A stretch of 64,000 nt of DNA from Promerops cafer (GCA_013398275.1 VZSE01008797.1:62251-126250); one strand, 5' to 3'; counted from the first letter of the stretch, positions 36,101 through 48,900 are shown. The notes: generated from the letters alone by a model not told the origin. Made by a program: numbers and translations.

Positions 36101-39100
36101 TGGGAGCTTGCCACAAAACTGGAAGCATGTGGGAGCTGAGCCAGGGCTGGACATCCAACCAGGCATCCCACACAATCAATCCACAAGCTGCTATGCCATG
36201 TTATTCCTGACCACATATCCAGAGCATGCAGTGGGCGAGCCCCACGTTTGCTGCCCGTGTGCCATCCTGCTCCCTGCTGCTCCTTGTCCCCTGGGTTGTC
36301 ACGGGGAGTCAGAGCTGTCACCACCGCCTGGCGCTCTGTGGAGAGGTGAGAAAATGCATTTTTCATAAAGCTCACAGCTCACAGTTCCTGGCGGATCGAT
36401 AGGGCAGCTGGAGGAGTCCTTTGCGTGCCCACTGTTGGGGCACCTCTGTGCCAGGTGCTCTGCAGGGAGTGGCAGGGGGCTCCTTGGCTTGGCAATCCCC
36501 ATGGGAATTCCAGACTGAGCTGGGGCTGGCAGGAAGGGTCCTGGCTGGGACAGGCTGAGATACAGCCATGGGGAGGGATGGTTGTACTGGGCAGGCGGTG
36601 TGGTGTGGGTGCTGCTGTGGGAGTCGTGTGCTGGATCCATCACCACTGGATTTCTATAACACTGAGCAGGAATTTTTCACAGTTTCTTAACCTCTTAATT
36701 GAGTTTCTTTATAGGGAAGCCAGCATCTGACAAGGGAAGAAGGTTGTTATTCCCTATGAGAACCACAGGTGAACAGCAGGAATTTGGAAAATACAAAAAG
36801 CTGTTTCCAGAGAGGCTGGGAATAAGCCAGTTACATCTTTGGCAATTTGTGGGCCCAGCTGCAGTGGGACATCAGGGTTCTCTGGGACCTTGTTAGTGCA
36901 GCATGTGCTTTCTTTCCCGTTAGATTCTCCAAGCTTGGGAAAGCAGAGGGGATAAAAACACACAGAATGCTGGGAGACTCCTGGGATAGTGTGAGGCAAG
37001 GTGTCACCTTGCAAATAGGAACTGATGGAAAGGACAGATCTGAGTGGGGGGAGAAAACATCACTTATTGTATGTGCTGTGCATGGGAAATTGCAGCAAGG
37101 AGTGGGAGAAGGGAATAGGTACGGGCAGGACGAGAGGTGTTTTCGGCTGCGGTTTGCGGTGGTGGGGAGGTGAGGAGGAAGGGAAAGCTGTTTCACATGG
37201 TTGAGGTCAGGCAGTGTGACAGCTTTCAGAAAGATGTTTGTCCTGAAGGTCCCTGTGCATCTCTCATCTCCAGGCAAGTCCTAAAGTCCTAAATTGGTGC
37301 AAATCAGCACCAGTGCTCTGGTGTGGGCCCAGAGGTCCCTGCCAACCCCAGAGCTCTGAGGAGCGAGAGTGTCATGTGGTGTGCAGAGCCCGCGAGAGCA
37401 GCTGCCAGAAATTCAGATAGATGCACTGCTTATAAATAATAAATGATAAATTCAGCCTCTGATCTCTGAGGCACGCTCTGCTTCTGCACGCTCCATGCTG
37501 GCAGAGAAGATCCCTCATCCTGGACTCAGCAGTCTCTCTCTGTCGTGGAGGGTCTGAGGGATGCTGGGGAGGCAGCTCGTGGAATTGGGGTCGTGCTGAG
37601 CCACGGTGGAGCGTGGCCCCTTCTGCCACCAGCACTAATGAGCGTGGCCCCTGTGCCACGGCTGCTAACGAGCGGTGGGGAGGGCGAGGCCAGCCTTGCT
37701 CAGGCTTCAAACCACCCAAGCACAAAGCTGTGCTCCTGCCCTCTGGAGAGCAGCGTTTTGTGTGAATGCAGCTTGCTGAATGAATTAATTAAGTCAATTT
37801 AAATGATAGACTAAACGATGCTTAGTGTTAAACTGTGCAAGTTGTATAAACAGCAGGGTCAGGGTTGCTGAGGCTGGGTAGAAGGGGCGATTCCAGCTTT
37901 ATCCAAGTAATGCACAACAACCCCCTCCTCTGCTCTTGGGGGAGCTGTGGCAGTGCTGCTGAAGCTGTTGGTGCCAAGAGCTGCTCCCGCAGTGCCCGGG
38001 CACTGCTGGGCTGTCCCCTGCTGCTGGATACATCCCTGTCCTGCTCCTGGCACCTGGCAGTGCTGTGTTGGGTGGTGTCATGGCCAAGCTGCTGCTCGAG
38101 GGGCTGATGTGAGCTGATGGCTGCACAGGTAGCCTGGAGGGGTTATTAATATTTATTGTTATTATTTTTTAGCAGCGGCTACAAAGGTTGCATGAATGCT
38201 CAGGAGATGCCAAGCTCTGTAAACACGTGTTTGTGCCATGGTTATCCTGCCCCTCCCACCCCGTGCCCATGTCACAATTCCCTCCTGTGGGCTGGTTCCA
38301 GTTCAGAGCAGGGCTTCTGCTGCAGCTGGGAGCAGGACCTGCTGCCTGTGCTCAGGCTGGGCCCAGCCAGCCTGGTTTATTCCTGCAAACCTCAAAGCGT
38401 GGCTTCCTTGCTGTGTGGGTTCTCCGTAGGCAGCAACAAGGTGTTCCCACAACTTTTCCCTTTGTGTAGGAGTGTATTTAACACGCCAGAGCAGAGTCCT
38501 AGTAGGAGTAAATGATGAGGAGCAAGCAAGAACAATAAATGTTTTTTAAAGCAATTCCATAAGTGACATGAATGGAATGGTCTGTATGGCAGCTGCACCC
38601 TCCCCACCGAGATGCCGGAGGTGTGAGGGTGCTTGCAAACAACTGCTGCTCCCTGGGCTGTCTTACCTGTCTGTGCCCAGGTGGGACCCTCTGGCAGGGC
38701 TTGGGTCTCTCACTGTAGTGGGCTCCTGTTTGGGGCTGGGGATACCCATTGGAGGCACAGGGGTGCTTTCCTGAGGACAGGATGCCTGGAGGAGCAGAGC
38801 TGCTGAGATCATCCCAGACATTGACCTCAGGTGATGGTGTGTGCAGGTTGTCCTGCTTGAAAGCACAGGATTGTGCAGACCCAACTAGTCTAACTTCCTA
38901 GACTGGGGAAGGGCATTAGTCTGTGGCCTCTCAATAATCCTCTGTGGCCTCCCAATAATTCTCTCTTTGCCCACCAGCTGTTTCCTCTCCTAGGCACAGG
39001 CTGAATTTCAGCTCCAAACCTCCTCTTTCTCCTGTTGATGTAGCTGTACCGTCATCGAGCAGGAGGGACAGCTGGCCACAGGGTGCGCCCAAGGTGTCTG

Positions 39101-39784
39101 TAGCATACCAGCAAACATGAGTGCTCCTCACAGACCTGGGGACCCTCTTGCTCAGAGGAGGAAAATTGCAGGTCAGGTCAACTAAATTTCCTTCCTTTTC
39201 TCTGTGGCACTGCACATCACGGGGGGCTCGGCCGTGGGTGCCACCGTTAAAAGGACACCGTGTGTGAAGGGGATCTCGGCTCGCTGGGATTGCACTCTGT
39301 GTCCTGAGAGCCTCTCCAGTCCCACAGCCCCTGTGCACGGCTGGCTGGAGATCATTCCCTGAGCTGCTGTTGCCCAGGAAACTTCCCCTTCAGCCGCAGA
39401 GGCTGTGAGTGCCGGCAGGTCTTTGTGCCATGGTTCAGCTGGAGGTGCTTGGGCCATGTTCCTCGAGGTTTTCCATCTCTGCCCTGGGCGAGGGAGCTCT
39501 GTCAGTGCCTTGTGCTGGGAGGCACACGATGTGCTGGTGGTGCTCCCACTGCCATCTCGGCGAGGGGTGGCTGGCTGGAAACCTGGCCTGAATTAGTTCA
39601 TCCGCAGGCAGTTCTGCAGGACTGTAATACCATCCTGCTTCCTCAGGTCATCCCTAGATGAAAACAAGAATTAGCTTATTGCTATTTTTTATTCTTAGAG
39701 ATAATTGGTATTCTTGTATCAGCACTGGGGTGGCAGCAGAACCAGGGCAGTGCCCGTCCCCTGTGCTGGCACTGCTGGGGGACC

Positions 39785-40248
39785 TCCAGTCTTGTGTCCA
39801 GTTCTGAGCTTTCATGGCAAGAAAAACTTGGAGGGGCTGGAGCATGTCCAGGGAAGGGAATGGAGCTGGGGAAGGGGCTGGAGAGTCAGTGCTGTGAGGA
39901 GCAGCTGGGAAAGGGGCTCAGCCTGGAGAGAAGGAGGCTCAGGGGGGATCTTCTCCAGGAGGGTGGAGCCAGGTTGGAATTGGGCTCTGCTCCCAGGGAA
40001 CAAGGGACAAGACAAGAGGAAATGGCCTACAAGCTCTGCCAGGGGAGGCTCCGGTTGGACAGCAGGAGGAATTTCCCCATGGAAAGGGTGCTCAGGCCTT
40101 GGCAGGGGCTGCCCAGGGAGGTTTGCAGTGCCCATCGCTGGAGGTGGCACTCAGAGCTCTGGGCTGGGGACAGGGTGGGGATGGGGCACGGCTGGGACTC
40201 GATGGGCTTGGAAGTCTCTTCCAACCTCAGTGATTCTGGAATTCTGCT
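39785..40248 (+). mobile_element. CR1 retrotransposon fragment with 3' end
   Basis: This is a forward CR1 3' region of about 460 bases. Landmarks are 'gtgtccagttctgagc' near 39,794, 'ggggctcagcctggagagaa' near 39,914, 'agcaggaggaatttccccat' near 40,061, 'caggggctgcccagggaggt' near 40,101 and the terminal 'ggaagtctcttccaacctca' near 40,210. The 231-codon plus-strand frame across it is a repeat-derived chance frame. The family differs from the copies at 6.7 and 12.2 kb and matches the fragment at 20,880-21,015. Confidence 0.92.
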
Positions 40249-41277
40249 TCCAGCTGGCTGCAAAGCCAGAGGCTGATGATGGGGCTGAGGAACTTTGGGA
40301 GTGCTCTCCTGGAGCAGCAGATCAGAGTTCAGATGGGGCTCCAGGCAGATTTGTTGGAGTGGCACAGGACGGGCAGCGTGGGCTCTGTGCTGGGACATGA
40401 CAGCGCGGAGCACTGCCAGCAGCAGGAGGCATTAATGAAATGTGCTCCTCTCGCTGGCTTCCTTTGAGCTGTCACCTGTGACTGCGGGAGCTGCGTTCCC
40501 TGGGCTGAGCAGCTCCCTGATGCACAGCTCTGCCAGCAGTGGAAATGTCCCTGCTAATGGGGAGCACAGCTCTGGGATGTTGTTTCTGCTGCCGCTGGTG
40601 CAGACGGGGATTCCTGGAGCTGTGGAGCAGACCCCCTCCCAGCCAGCAACATCTCCTCCTCTGACAGGAGGGTTACTGCCAGCAATGGAGACTTCTCGGA
40701 GTCTGACCCTTTGCTCTTTCCCTAGTACCTAATTTCATTTGACAAAAAAGAATTATTAAGAAAAAAATCAGCCCTTCCACTCTGCACAAGGGGACTATGT
40801 AGCCTTCCTAGTCCGGTTTTGCTGCTGCCTGGCTGCTGTACGTGGGTGCTGCTGGATCCCCAAAGATGCCCTCGAATCAAAGCAAACATTCCCTGTGCAG
40901 CTGGGGTCACCATGACCACCCTTTCTGCTTTGCAGGCTGCAAGGGTTGTTTCTAAAAATCCATTGTGTCCACAGAACATTCCGTGTGGAAATCCTCTCCA
41001 GCCCTCTGTGTGCATCTGTCTGTAACGAGATGTCAGCCTGTGCAGGCTGCTCTCCAGGAGCTCCAGAGCCCCGTGTTGCACATGTTGGCTCCTCCTGCCT
41101 ACCTGGGACCGAAGCAAAGTGCTAATTGTTGTGCAGATGTCATCTGCCAGGCAGGCAGGAGGCTGGAGGCTTGAAAGAGGCTGTGCTGTCATTTGCTACC
41201 AGCCTCCTCGGTACACGTGAGCTCTATTTTTATTGGGAGTGTGCGTTTGCTTTCAGCCACTGCTTTGTTGAATTTTT

Positions 41278-41300
41278 CTTTCTTTCTTTCTTTTTTTTTC
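41278..41300. repeat. TTTC simple repeat and T-rich tract
   Basis: Several ttct/tttc units are followed by a run of T. The pyrimidine tract continues to 'atttccag' at 41,314, so it looks like a splice acceptor. The following sequence (gcttgcaaataaag) shows no coding potential. Confidence 0.85.
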
Positions 41301-41560
41301 CTTTTTATTTCCAGGCTTGCAAATAAAGTTTGAGGGATACATCTATTTTTCATTATTCCTTTTTTGCTGCTTGTTTTATAACTGAAAAAAACTCAACCAA
41401 ACCCAAAACCTGTTCCCTGTGTAAAAAGCAGCAGTTTGTTCTGAGATGACAGGGAATTATATGTTGTGGTCACCCTGGACTGAGGTCATGACTGTGGCAC
41501 TGTCCAGAAGGGCACGAAGATCAAGATCTCCTGGGAGCAGAGGAAGTTTGAGCCTGTGCG

Positions 41561-41724
41561 TTGTGCTCTGGGTGTACCAGCTCAGGAGCCTGGGTGTTGG
41601 CTTGTAGCCTGGTTTTGCTTGGCCATGTCTAGGAAAGAGATGGAGGCTCTGGCCACAGGTTGGCTGATGAAAATAGGGAGCTTTTCTTCTACTCCAGCTG
41701 TGGTTTCATAAGGGCTTATGGGTC
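41561..41724. repeat. 164-base tandem duplication, first copy
   Basis: This block starts at ttgtgctctggg and ends at cttatgggtc. It is repeated at 41,727-41,890 with only two differences that I see (ctctggg versus ctctgtg near the start, and caggttgg versus caggctgg). The two copies are separated by one N and one base. This arrangement is typical of contig ends that overlapped but were not merged. Confidence 0.97.
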
Positions 41725-41726
41725 NA

Positions 41727-41890
41727 TTGTGCTCTGTGTGTACCAGCTCAGGAGCCTGGGTGTTGGCTTGTAGCCTGGTTTTGCTTGGCCATGTCTAGGA
41801 AAGAGATGGAGGCTCTGGCCACAGGCTGGCTGATGAAAATAGGGAGCTTTTCTTCTACTCCAGCTGTGGTTTCATAAGGGCTTATGGGTC
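41727..41890. repeat. 164-base tandem duplication, second copy
   Basis: This is the near-identical partner of 41,561-41,724, placed directly after the single N at 41,725. The true genome probably carries one copy. The two mismatches would then be allelic differences or read errors. Confidence 0.97.
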
Positions 41891-43534
41891 TTTGAGGTGG
41901 TTTTTTGACCCTTTAGAAAAGAGGAGACACTGAAGGAGGAAATGGGAGGTGATGCTTTCCTGCACTGTGTGAGTTAAGCAGGGGAACTCATTGTGTGGGT
42001 GTCAGAAATCCAGATCTGTTCCAAAACCAATTAATGAGAAAAATCCAGCTGATGTGGTAGAGGTGGCTCAGAGGTAGAGGCTGCTGTTCAGGAAGACCCT
42101 GGCTCAGGAGTTTTTGGAAGATGCAGAAGTACATCAGGTGTACTGTTACCTCTGCTCCCTGCTCTGTCCCTCTCCTGTCCACCACCGACCAGTGGGATGT
42201 GGGGGGTTGCTTTTTCTTTTTTCTGGCAAAAACCAAGCAGGGAGAGGAAGAAATAACAAATGGAGTGGAGAGACAAAGTACCAGTGAAAGGTTGGAAGGA
42301 GGGTGGAAGGAGAGGAGGCGTCCCTCCGTGTCCCTGAAGGCTTCTGGGGGCAGAGGCTCTTTGGTGGCAGGAGCTGGTGTTGGGTGCTGCTGTGAGCAGG
42401 TTTTCTGATTTGTGGGACACAAAGTGGTTGCTTCAGGGAGGGAAAACTCTGCTGTCTGATGTGCCGTCCTGATGGACAGCAAAGCAAGATATTTCGGACT
42501 GTCTGTAGGGGAGGAAATTCTTTAAAACCTGGATAGGAGTAGGAGCAGACTTGATGGAGGGATGAGTAATGAAGGAGTGTTTGAACGGAACTAATCAGTC
42601 CCATCTTCTTTCAAAAGACCTCATTTAGTTTAATTTAGCAGCGTGTAAATTTAGAGCCAATCAAAGGAAATACTTGTGCAGCCTGTGTGCTGGCAGGCTG
42701 CTGCACTCCCTACCCCAGCAGCAAGCTGAAGGCTGTAGGTGGATCCTGAGCCTCGTGTGGCAAGGCAGTGGGGGCACACGTGTGCGTGGTCCCACACGCA
42801 GGGTGGGCACACCAGCTCCGTGCCCGGGGACTGGCACCCACGACAGCAGAAGCCTTCATTTTCCCCCCTCTTTTGTTCAGCAGGAGCTCTGTGGTCGATC
42901 AGGGTGGCTCTGTGCCATGGCTCTGCTCCCTGGTCCCCCATGAGCATGGTCACAGCCAGCTCCTGGCCCCACGGCTCGGGTGAGCCGCTGCTCTGAGCAG
43001 CAGGGAAAGCCTTGTGCTGTAGGAACCACCAAGTAAACCTTGCTGACCTCTGCAAAATGTTGTTTTCCTCAAGAAGAACCTACATATGGATTAGATAAAC
43101 CCCTGATCCTTGGACAGCTGGTCGTTTCGTTTAATTTGAATTAATGCAGCTACTTCTGTGCTTAAAATGAGGCACAGGCATAAAAAGCCTTCATGGGATT
43201 GCATTGCTTTTTATTTTTCCCTCTAGTTGTCATCCATGGCACTGACACAGTGATTTTAAACAAGTCTTGCAGGTTCCTCATATTTTCCAGGAGAGATATT
43301 ATCCCCTGAGGGGTCAGTATAAGGTGGTTGGCATTACCTGTCACAAACCCCATTAGCAGTGAGCCTGGCTGCCCCCCACGAGCCCCGTGTGCTCACACCT
43401 CGAGGTGTTGTGCTTCCTGCCGTGTCACACCCCTGATGCCATGCTGCGTTGCAAAGTGTTGTGTAAAGAGTCTTGAAACCTGTGAAAATGGAAAAAAATA
43501 CTGTTTGGTTTGTTTTGCTTTGCATTTCAGGCTG

Positions 43535-43645
43535 ATGGCAATGTCTTGCTGGGCCGGGCTGCTCTCCACCTCTGCCAGAGTCAGCCTGCTGGTGCTGCTG
43601 GGTTCTGTGCTCTTCTCCTGCTCCAGCCTGAGCCACAGAGTGCCT
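43535..43645 (+). CDS. SIL1: SIL1 coding exon 1 (signal peptide, partial gene)
   Basis: The exon runs from the acceptor tgcatttcag at 43,530 to the donor gtaagt at 43,646. It encodes 37 residues starting MAMSCWAGLL and ending SLSHRVP, in phase 0. Residues about 15-29 (VSLLVLLGSVLF core) form a hydrophobic signal peptide, as expected for an ER lumenal protein. Human SIL1 has a signal peptide of similar length ending in a comparable LSH motif before the shared EFALT start of the next exon. Two in-frame ATGs occur. The first (43,535) has C at -3 and G at +4. The second (43,541) has G at -3 and T at +4, so either may be used. SIL1 is the nucleotide exchange factor that releases ADP from the ER Hsp70 BiP (HSPA5). 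Identity is secured mainly by the next exon, since signal peptides diverge fast. Confidence 0.88.
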
Positions 43646-45811
43646 GTAAGTTTTGGCTGCTCCAGCTTGATTTCAGACTGGGAAAACATGGATACTTTTT
43701 GCCTTTAAGGAAATGCCCATTATTCTTTAGGAAACCTCTTTCTTCTGCTTGAATTATGAAAACAAACCAAAAAGGGTTCTACTGATTTCTGTGTAAATGA
43801 AGAGTCGCTTGTGTGGTGCTGCCCATTTTTGCTAGAAATGCTAATGAAAATGGGGTGTTGCAAAGCAACTGTGGCCAGGCAGTGACAGCAACACTTAAAT
43901 GAACCAAGTCACATCCTTTTATCCTTACTGAGCATTTAAACCCCGGCACTTTTCCTGAGCAGAGCCAGAAACATCAGCTGTCTCCATTATGTGTTTGAAC
44001 AGATCCAGCACTGGGAGGCCTGGTGGTAAATTTACAATAGCCTGTATCACTAACTCCCTCTTGGATAATCACAGAGCCGTGGAAATCAGCTAAGTAATAA
44101 CTGCTCCACTCACTCCTTTTTAGTCCTGTTGAGTCTTGGCTCGGAAAATGTTAACATTGATTTTCATCTGCAGAACCTGGGCTTTTATGGCTGTGATTGT
44201 TCCTGAGCTTTAACCATTTGTTATAATTTGAACAATTCCAAGCCCCTGACACACTCAGCAGAAGCAGGAGTTAAGATCTGGTTTCTTGTGCATTTCTGAA
44301 ATTGCAGTCCCTTTCCACAGCTGAAATAAAAACATTCTGTAGGTCTGTCAGCCATCTTCCCGTGTTACCACAATCGTGGAATCGTGGAATTGTTTAGGTT
44401 GGGAGAGACCTTTATGATCATTGAGTACAACCTTTAATTCAGTACTGTCAAGGCCACCACCAGCCCACGTCCTCAAGTGCCACATCCACGCTGTGGTTGC
44501 TACTGTGTGCGTTTTGCTCAGGTTGACATTTCTGTTGCTCAGAAAGACTCTTCTAGGCTGGAAACGGATATTTATATACAAAGCATCCAAATTCTGACAG
44601 AAAATGTGCATGCATTTTTTCCCAAAGAGTGGAAGAACTGAAGGCAGAATGTGTCCCAGAATTTCCAGTTAACCTCTGAATTTACTTACATTTTTCCCTG
44701 TGAAAACATCCTAAGGATTAATATCCAAACACTTCATGAAGTGAGCTGTAACTCTATTCTAATTGCCAACAATTAGGACTAATCATTCCCTGTAGGGTGG
44801 TTATCTCAAATTCTTCAGTGGTGACTGAATTGGTGATCTCAGAAGCTGAAAATATTCCCTTCAGCAGACACTGAGCTGTGAGGATGATGAGCCTGGACTG
44901 GTTAATCTGTTCCTGTTGGAACCAGAGCAGCCCAGACCCGGGAGTCAATGCCTGGTGTGAGTGTACAGGTCATTACTGTGCACTCTCCAGAGTTTTATGT
45001 GACTCCCACCAGCTCCCTAGGGAGGCTTTCCATTGAACAGCAAGGTTTCCCTCACAGCAAGGATTTTTTTTCCCTGCTGTTCTCCCCTTGGTGTAACGTC
45101 GAACCACTCGTGCTGGCTGCTCTCCCACACCTCTGCCAGCCTCGTGCTGCACTTGCCATGGAGGTGGTGATTAAATCCCTGCCTCATTGTTTTAAAAGAC
45201 TGGAGAACACTGGGAGCGGGTGGAGAAGAGGATCCTCACATTTGTATCATGTGGGCAACTCGGTGTGTTTTTTCCCGTGTTCTATTTTGGAAATAGCTGA
45301 ACTATTTTAGCTGAAATCTTCTCCAAGCCCGAAATAAGTGCATTTAAGAAAAAAAAAAAAAACAAACAAAAACCCCAAAAAACCCTCAAACCAACCAACA
45401 AGCCTTGAGGCATTCCACTCGTGTGGAAAATTTCAGCTGAAAAAGTTAAAAGTTTGACATATTTTTAGGCAAGGGAAAATGGGGTCTTACAATGTTATAC
45501 AACCCTAATAATAGCCAGAGCTCCTGCCTCTGACTGAAATACAGGTGAGGCTCTGCAAGAGCTGGTTTGAAACCTGCAACCTGCTCTGGAATAGGAAATA
45601 AGCTGCGTTGCTTTGTTCAGCACAAATGTTATGCTAGTTATGCATGTTTAACCTTTAATATACTTTAAATCTAAATTTAACCATGTGGAAAGAATCTCGG
45701 ATGTCAAAAAAAAAAAAAATCTGCTGGCGAGGGAAAAAATTTTGTATTCTCAGCCAGCACTGAATTACCCAGATGCAATTGGTAATGAGCTGAATCTCTT
45801 CTCTCCAAAAG
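43646..45811 (+). other. SIL1: SIL1 intron 2
   Basis: This phase-0 intron of 2,166 bases has donor gtaagt and acceptor ctctccaaaag. It holds one CR1 remnant at 44,370-44,490, an A-rich tract at 45,349-45,366 and a 13-base A run near 45,706. No other feature was recognised. Confidence 0.85.
44370..44490 (-). mobile_element. CR1 3' terminal fragment in SIL1 intron 2
   Basis: The plus strand reads 'cgtggaatcgtggaattgtt', then 'aggttgggagagacctttat', 'gatcattgagtacaaccttt' and 'ccaaggccaccac'-like text. This is the reverse complement of the avian CR1 end. Similarity fades after about 44,490 but may continue to 44,560 (aaagactcttctaggctgg). It is an older, more diverged copy than those at 39.8 and 57.5 kb. 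Confidence 0.85.
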
Positions 45812-45947
45812 GAGTTTGCCCTTACAAAAATAGAGGAGAGCGACATAAAAGATGACAGTGGGAAGGAGCTGGTGACAGAGGATGACGCTGATGCTGAAGA
45901 CCTGGAAGTGTTTTACCCCACGGATCAGTGGCAAGCCCTGCGTCCAG
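45812..45947 (+). CDS. SIL1: SIL1 coding exon 2 (start of mature protein)
   Basis: The exon lies between acceptor ccaaaag (45,811) and donor gtaact (45,948). It encodes 45 residues plus one base (phase 1): EFALTKIEES at the start, an acidic middle (ELVTEDDADAEDLE), and VFYPTDQWQALRP at the end. This matches the human SIL1 region EFALT...DAEVLEVF.PT.EWQAL.PG in order and spacing, including the exon ends, so the identification is strong. The segment is the flexible, acidic N-terminal part of the mature protein, before the Armadillo-repeat domain that grips the BiP ATPase domain. It contains no cysteine. Together with the previous exon it gives 82 of about 460 residues. The remaining exons are outside this window. 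The gene sits in a CR1-rich intronic setting. Confidence 0.95.
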
Positions 45948-48900
45948 GTAACTGGTGCTGGCTAATTATAGCATCCCTCTGGAACCCCACCTGCCAGCAC
46001 TGACAGGAGCCTTGCAGATGCTCCAAGACCTGTTTGTTCCCATGACAATGTGTGCTTTTGCTGCTGCTCACATAAAGAGAAGGATTCGGTGACCCAGTGC
46101 AGGGACTGGAGGCTGTGGGCAAAGTGTCCAATGAGGGGAGCAGTTGCTCCAGGGCTTTCAGGTCACTGGAGCAGGAGAAGTGGGCTGCCAGCCCCCTTGT
46201 GGGTGGGGGGCTGTCTCTGTAACTGGCTCCACAGCCCTTTCTCTCTTCATTTGTCAAGGGCCAGGTTTTATAACATTTGTTGGCACGTGGGTTCCCAGGT
46301 CTGCTGTGCTCCAGTGTGGAGCTGCTCAGTGGCAAGCTGATTAGGAGCTGTCACTGGAGCATTGCACAGCTTTTTAACAATGGGTTTTCTGTTCCTCGGC
46401 TGTTTGAAAGCTAGCTTTTATTTCCATCCATGCAAACCACAAAAAATCTCTTCCTTTTCTTTGCTTGGTGTCTTTCATTAGACGTGCCTGGGACTCTGTG
46501 GGGACAGGAGCCCAGCAGAGCAGCTTGGCCTCCGTGTGCTGGGAAGGCTCTGGAGGGGCCAAAGCCATTCAAACACACACAGACACACATGTGCATACAT
46601 ATTTCAACAATTAGCCTGTCTCTGGGGTCCTGCACGAGCTGTTTAATCCACTTGTGCTTTGGTGTCCTCATGTCTATGCAGGTGTAATACCTCCCCACCT
46701 CACAAGGGTGAACCAAGTAGTAATTAATTTTTATAAAGTACTCTGAATTTAAGAGCTTTATCCTGTGCTTGGTATTATCATTGAATGAATAAATATGGGT
46801 TCCATTTGTCTTGAAATTTCTGCCAGATATAGCAGAATGACTTTTCCAAATGTAAATCTTTGTATAACATAAATGGCTACAAAAGCCCCTGCGTTCCACA
46901 GAGCTGCAGTATATACTTATATTCCATTTCTGTACCATTATGTATGGAAGGCGTGCAGTGTCCCTGCTCATTATTCAGCCTGGCAGATCCCCACCAGCTT
47001 TGTTGGAGCAGAACATGTACATACTTGCAATCATTAGAAACCTCATTGCAGGGTTTGTTCACAAGCACCTTCTCCACTGCTCGGGTGCCTTATTCCGCTT
47101 CATTTTTGTAGTTACTCCATGTTGGGCACATGCAGGGAAGGGCTTGTGGAAGTGGGGAGCTTGTCAGTATTCACAGAGGAGAGTAATTTTGGTTACTCTT
47201 GTAAAGACTTAACTGGTGTCCTGCCTCATGCTCTGACTGCTACAGATGCCAGCACTGGGGACGTGGCACAAAGTGGAGCCTGCCTTGGTTTCCTACTGCC
47301 AGCCTGGGCTTCTGTCTCCTGGGGATTCCTCTGGAGTGAAATCTCTGTGAGGACTGGCACTCACACCTTCAGCACGTGTTGGCCAAGGCCGGGGGCCCTG
47401 CTGCCAGCATGAGCCCATCCCTGTAGCCTCTGGCCCCGAGGCTTTCCCAGTGTGAGCACAGCTCTGTGCTGGGCAGGGAGCTGACCTGGCACGAGGGCAG
47501 CTGCTGCTGTGGCTGCACAAGGATGCACCTTTTGGTCCTGCAGCAGAGCCACACACCTTGGCAGCATGTCTCATCCACTGGTTCTGCATTTTGCCATGTT
47601 TTCCATGTGGTTGCACTCACTGGCAGCCGAGCAGAGCCTGGCTGGGCTGGGCTCAGGAGTTTGCCTTCTGCTGCCCATCTCTCCAGGACACCCCTGCTCC
47701 CTCTCCCGTTGTATCCCTGCGGCAAACTGGGCCAGTATCTCTAGGGGAAGCAAATGTTTGAATTTAAAATCTGGATCTACAGTTCTGAACACTGGGAGGG
47801 AGCTTGGAGCTGCGTTTCCCCCATCTCACTCCTGTTTCAACTTGTTCCTGTTCTGAGCTCATGCAGGATTTTTGTGCTTCTCTACAATGGTGCAGCAGCT
47901 CATCTTTTATAGATGTATTCCCAGTTTTCCTCTGCTGAGTTTCAAGTTCCCTGTTGCTAATTGCATCAATCCACTTTTCCACCGGGACTGCAGCAGTGTC
48001 ATCAACCTGTAACCTGTCAAATCCCCCCCCAAATTCGATTGTTGTTGTGTCTGTAGCGCTTTGGGCGCTTGTTCCTCGCTGTCTACAGTGTGAGCTGGAT
48101 TTTGATCAAGTGCTTCCTTGCACTTTGAGCACACTTCAAGCTGCTGGAGGTAGCTGGATGCAAACACAGAGAGACAGTTGCCCTAAGAGCTGTGCCGCCT
48201 GTAATCTGGAAGCAAGATCAGTTGTCTCTTCTGCCAGGCAGCCGGAGCTGACGGCCCTGGAAAGGTTGGTGAAACTTCCCAAAGCCCTTTAACACTTCGT
48301 TAGGCATTGCTTCTTTCTCACTTGGCACTAAATAATGCACCAGGTGCAGGGCTCAGACGGAAAGGAGACGTGTGCCTCGGAAAGGCTTCCAGCACCTCTG
48401 CTGTTGGACTTTGTGGCATCATCTGTGGGGCTTTTCCTTCTGTCCGTGGTTGGAGTCCACAGGAACCTGCAGGTTTTTTGGGGTTTAGTCAGTGGGATTG
48501 CAGTGTCCTCTGAATGAAGGTTCACACCCCTGCTCAGACTCCTCATGGTCAGGTAACTGTTCCACCGCAGACACAGCGTTTGTTTGAAGTTGTGCTTCCT
48601 CTGTATTTCTTTCAGAATACACTTTCTCCAGGTGATAGTACCCTTGGGAGCTGGAACCTCTTTTTACTTTTGTTATTTGGGCACCAAATTTCCCAATATT
48701 TCTTTTAGCATTCCTGATGATGATTGGAAGTTGGATTGCTCTGACCATCTAGTTGTATGAATGAGTAGCAGATTTTCCACGCAGCATTAGAGTGGGAAAT
48801 TTTCCACCTAGCAGTGGCTCCTCCGGGAAGACTTTGCTGTGAAGATTCAGAAAAAGGATATTACAGGCAGGGGTTTAATTGGGAAAAGAAAAGGGTGTTA

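Larger units (their letters stand above)
21498..43530 (+). other. SIL1: SIL1 intron 1 (presumed)
   Basis: About 22 kb separates the presumed first exon from the first coding exon. The acceptor at the right end is good: a pyrimidine-rich tract ending tgcatttcag at 43,530. Inside are CR1 fragments, one LTR, three short tandem repeats and one assembly artefact, listed separately. Other sequence appears unique and non-coding. The longest chance frame is 253 codons at 26,882-27,643 with no recognisable domain. The DNA near 24,700-25,100 vaguely resembles very old CR1 sequence, but I do not call it. Confidence 0.55.

Noticed and set aside
39705..40400. 231-codon plus-strand frame
   Set aside because: It lies over a CR1 3' region and ends in its tail; repeat-derived.
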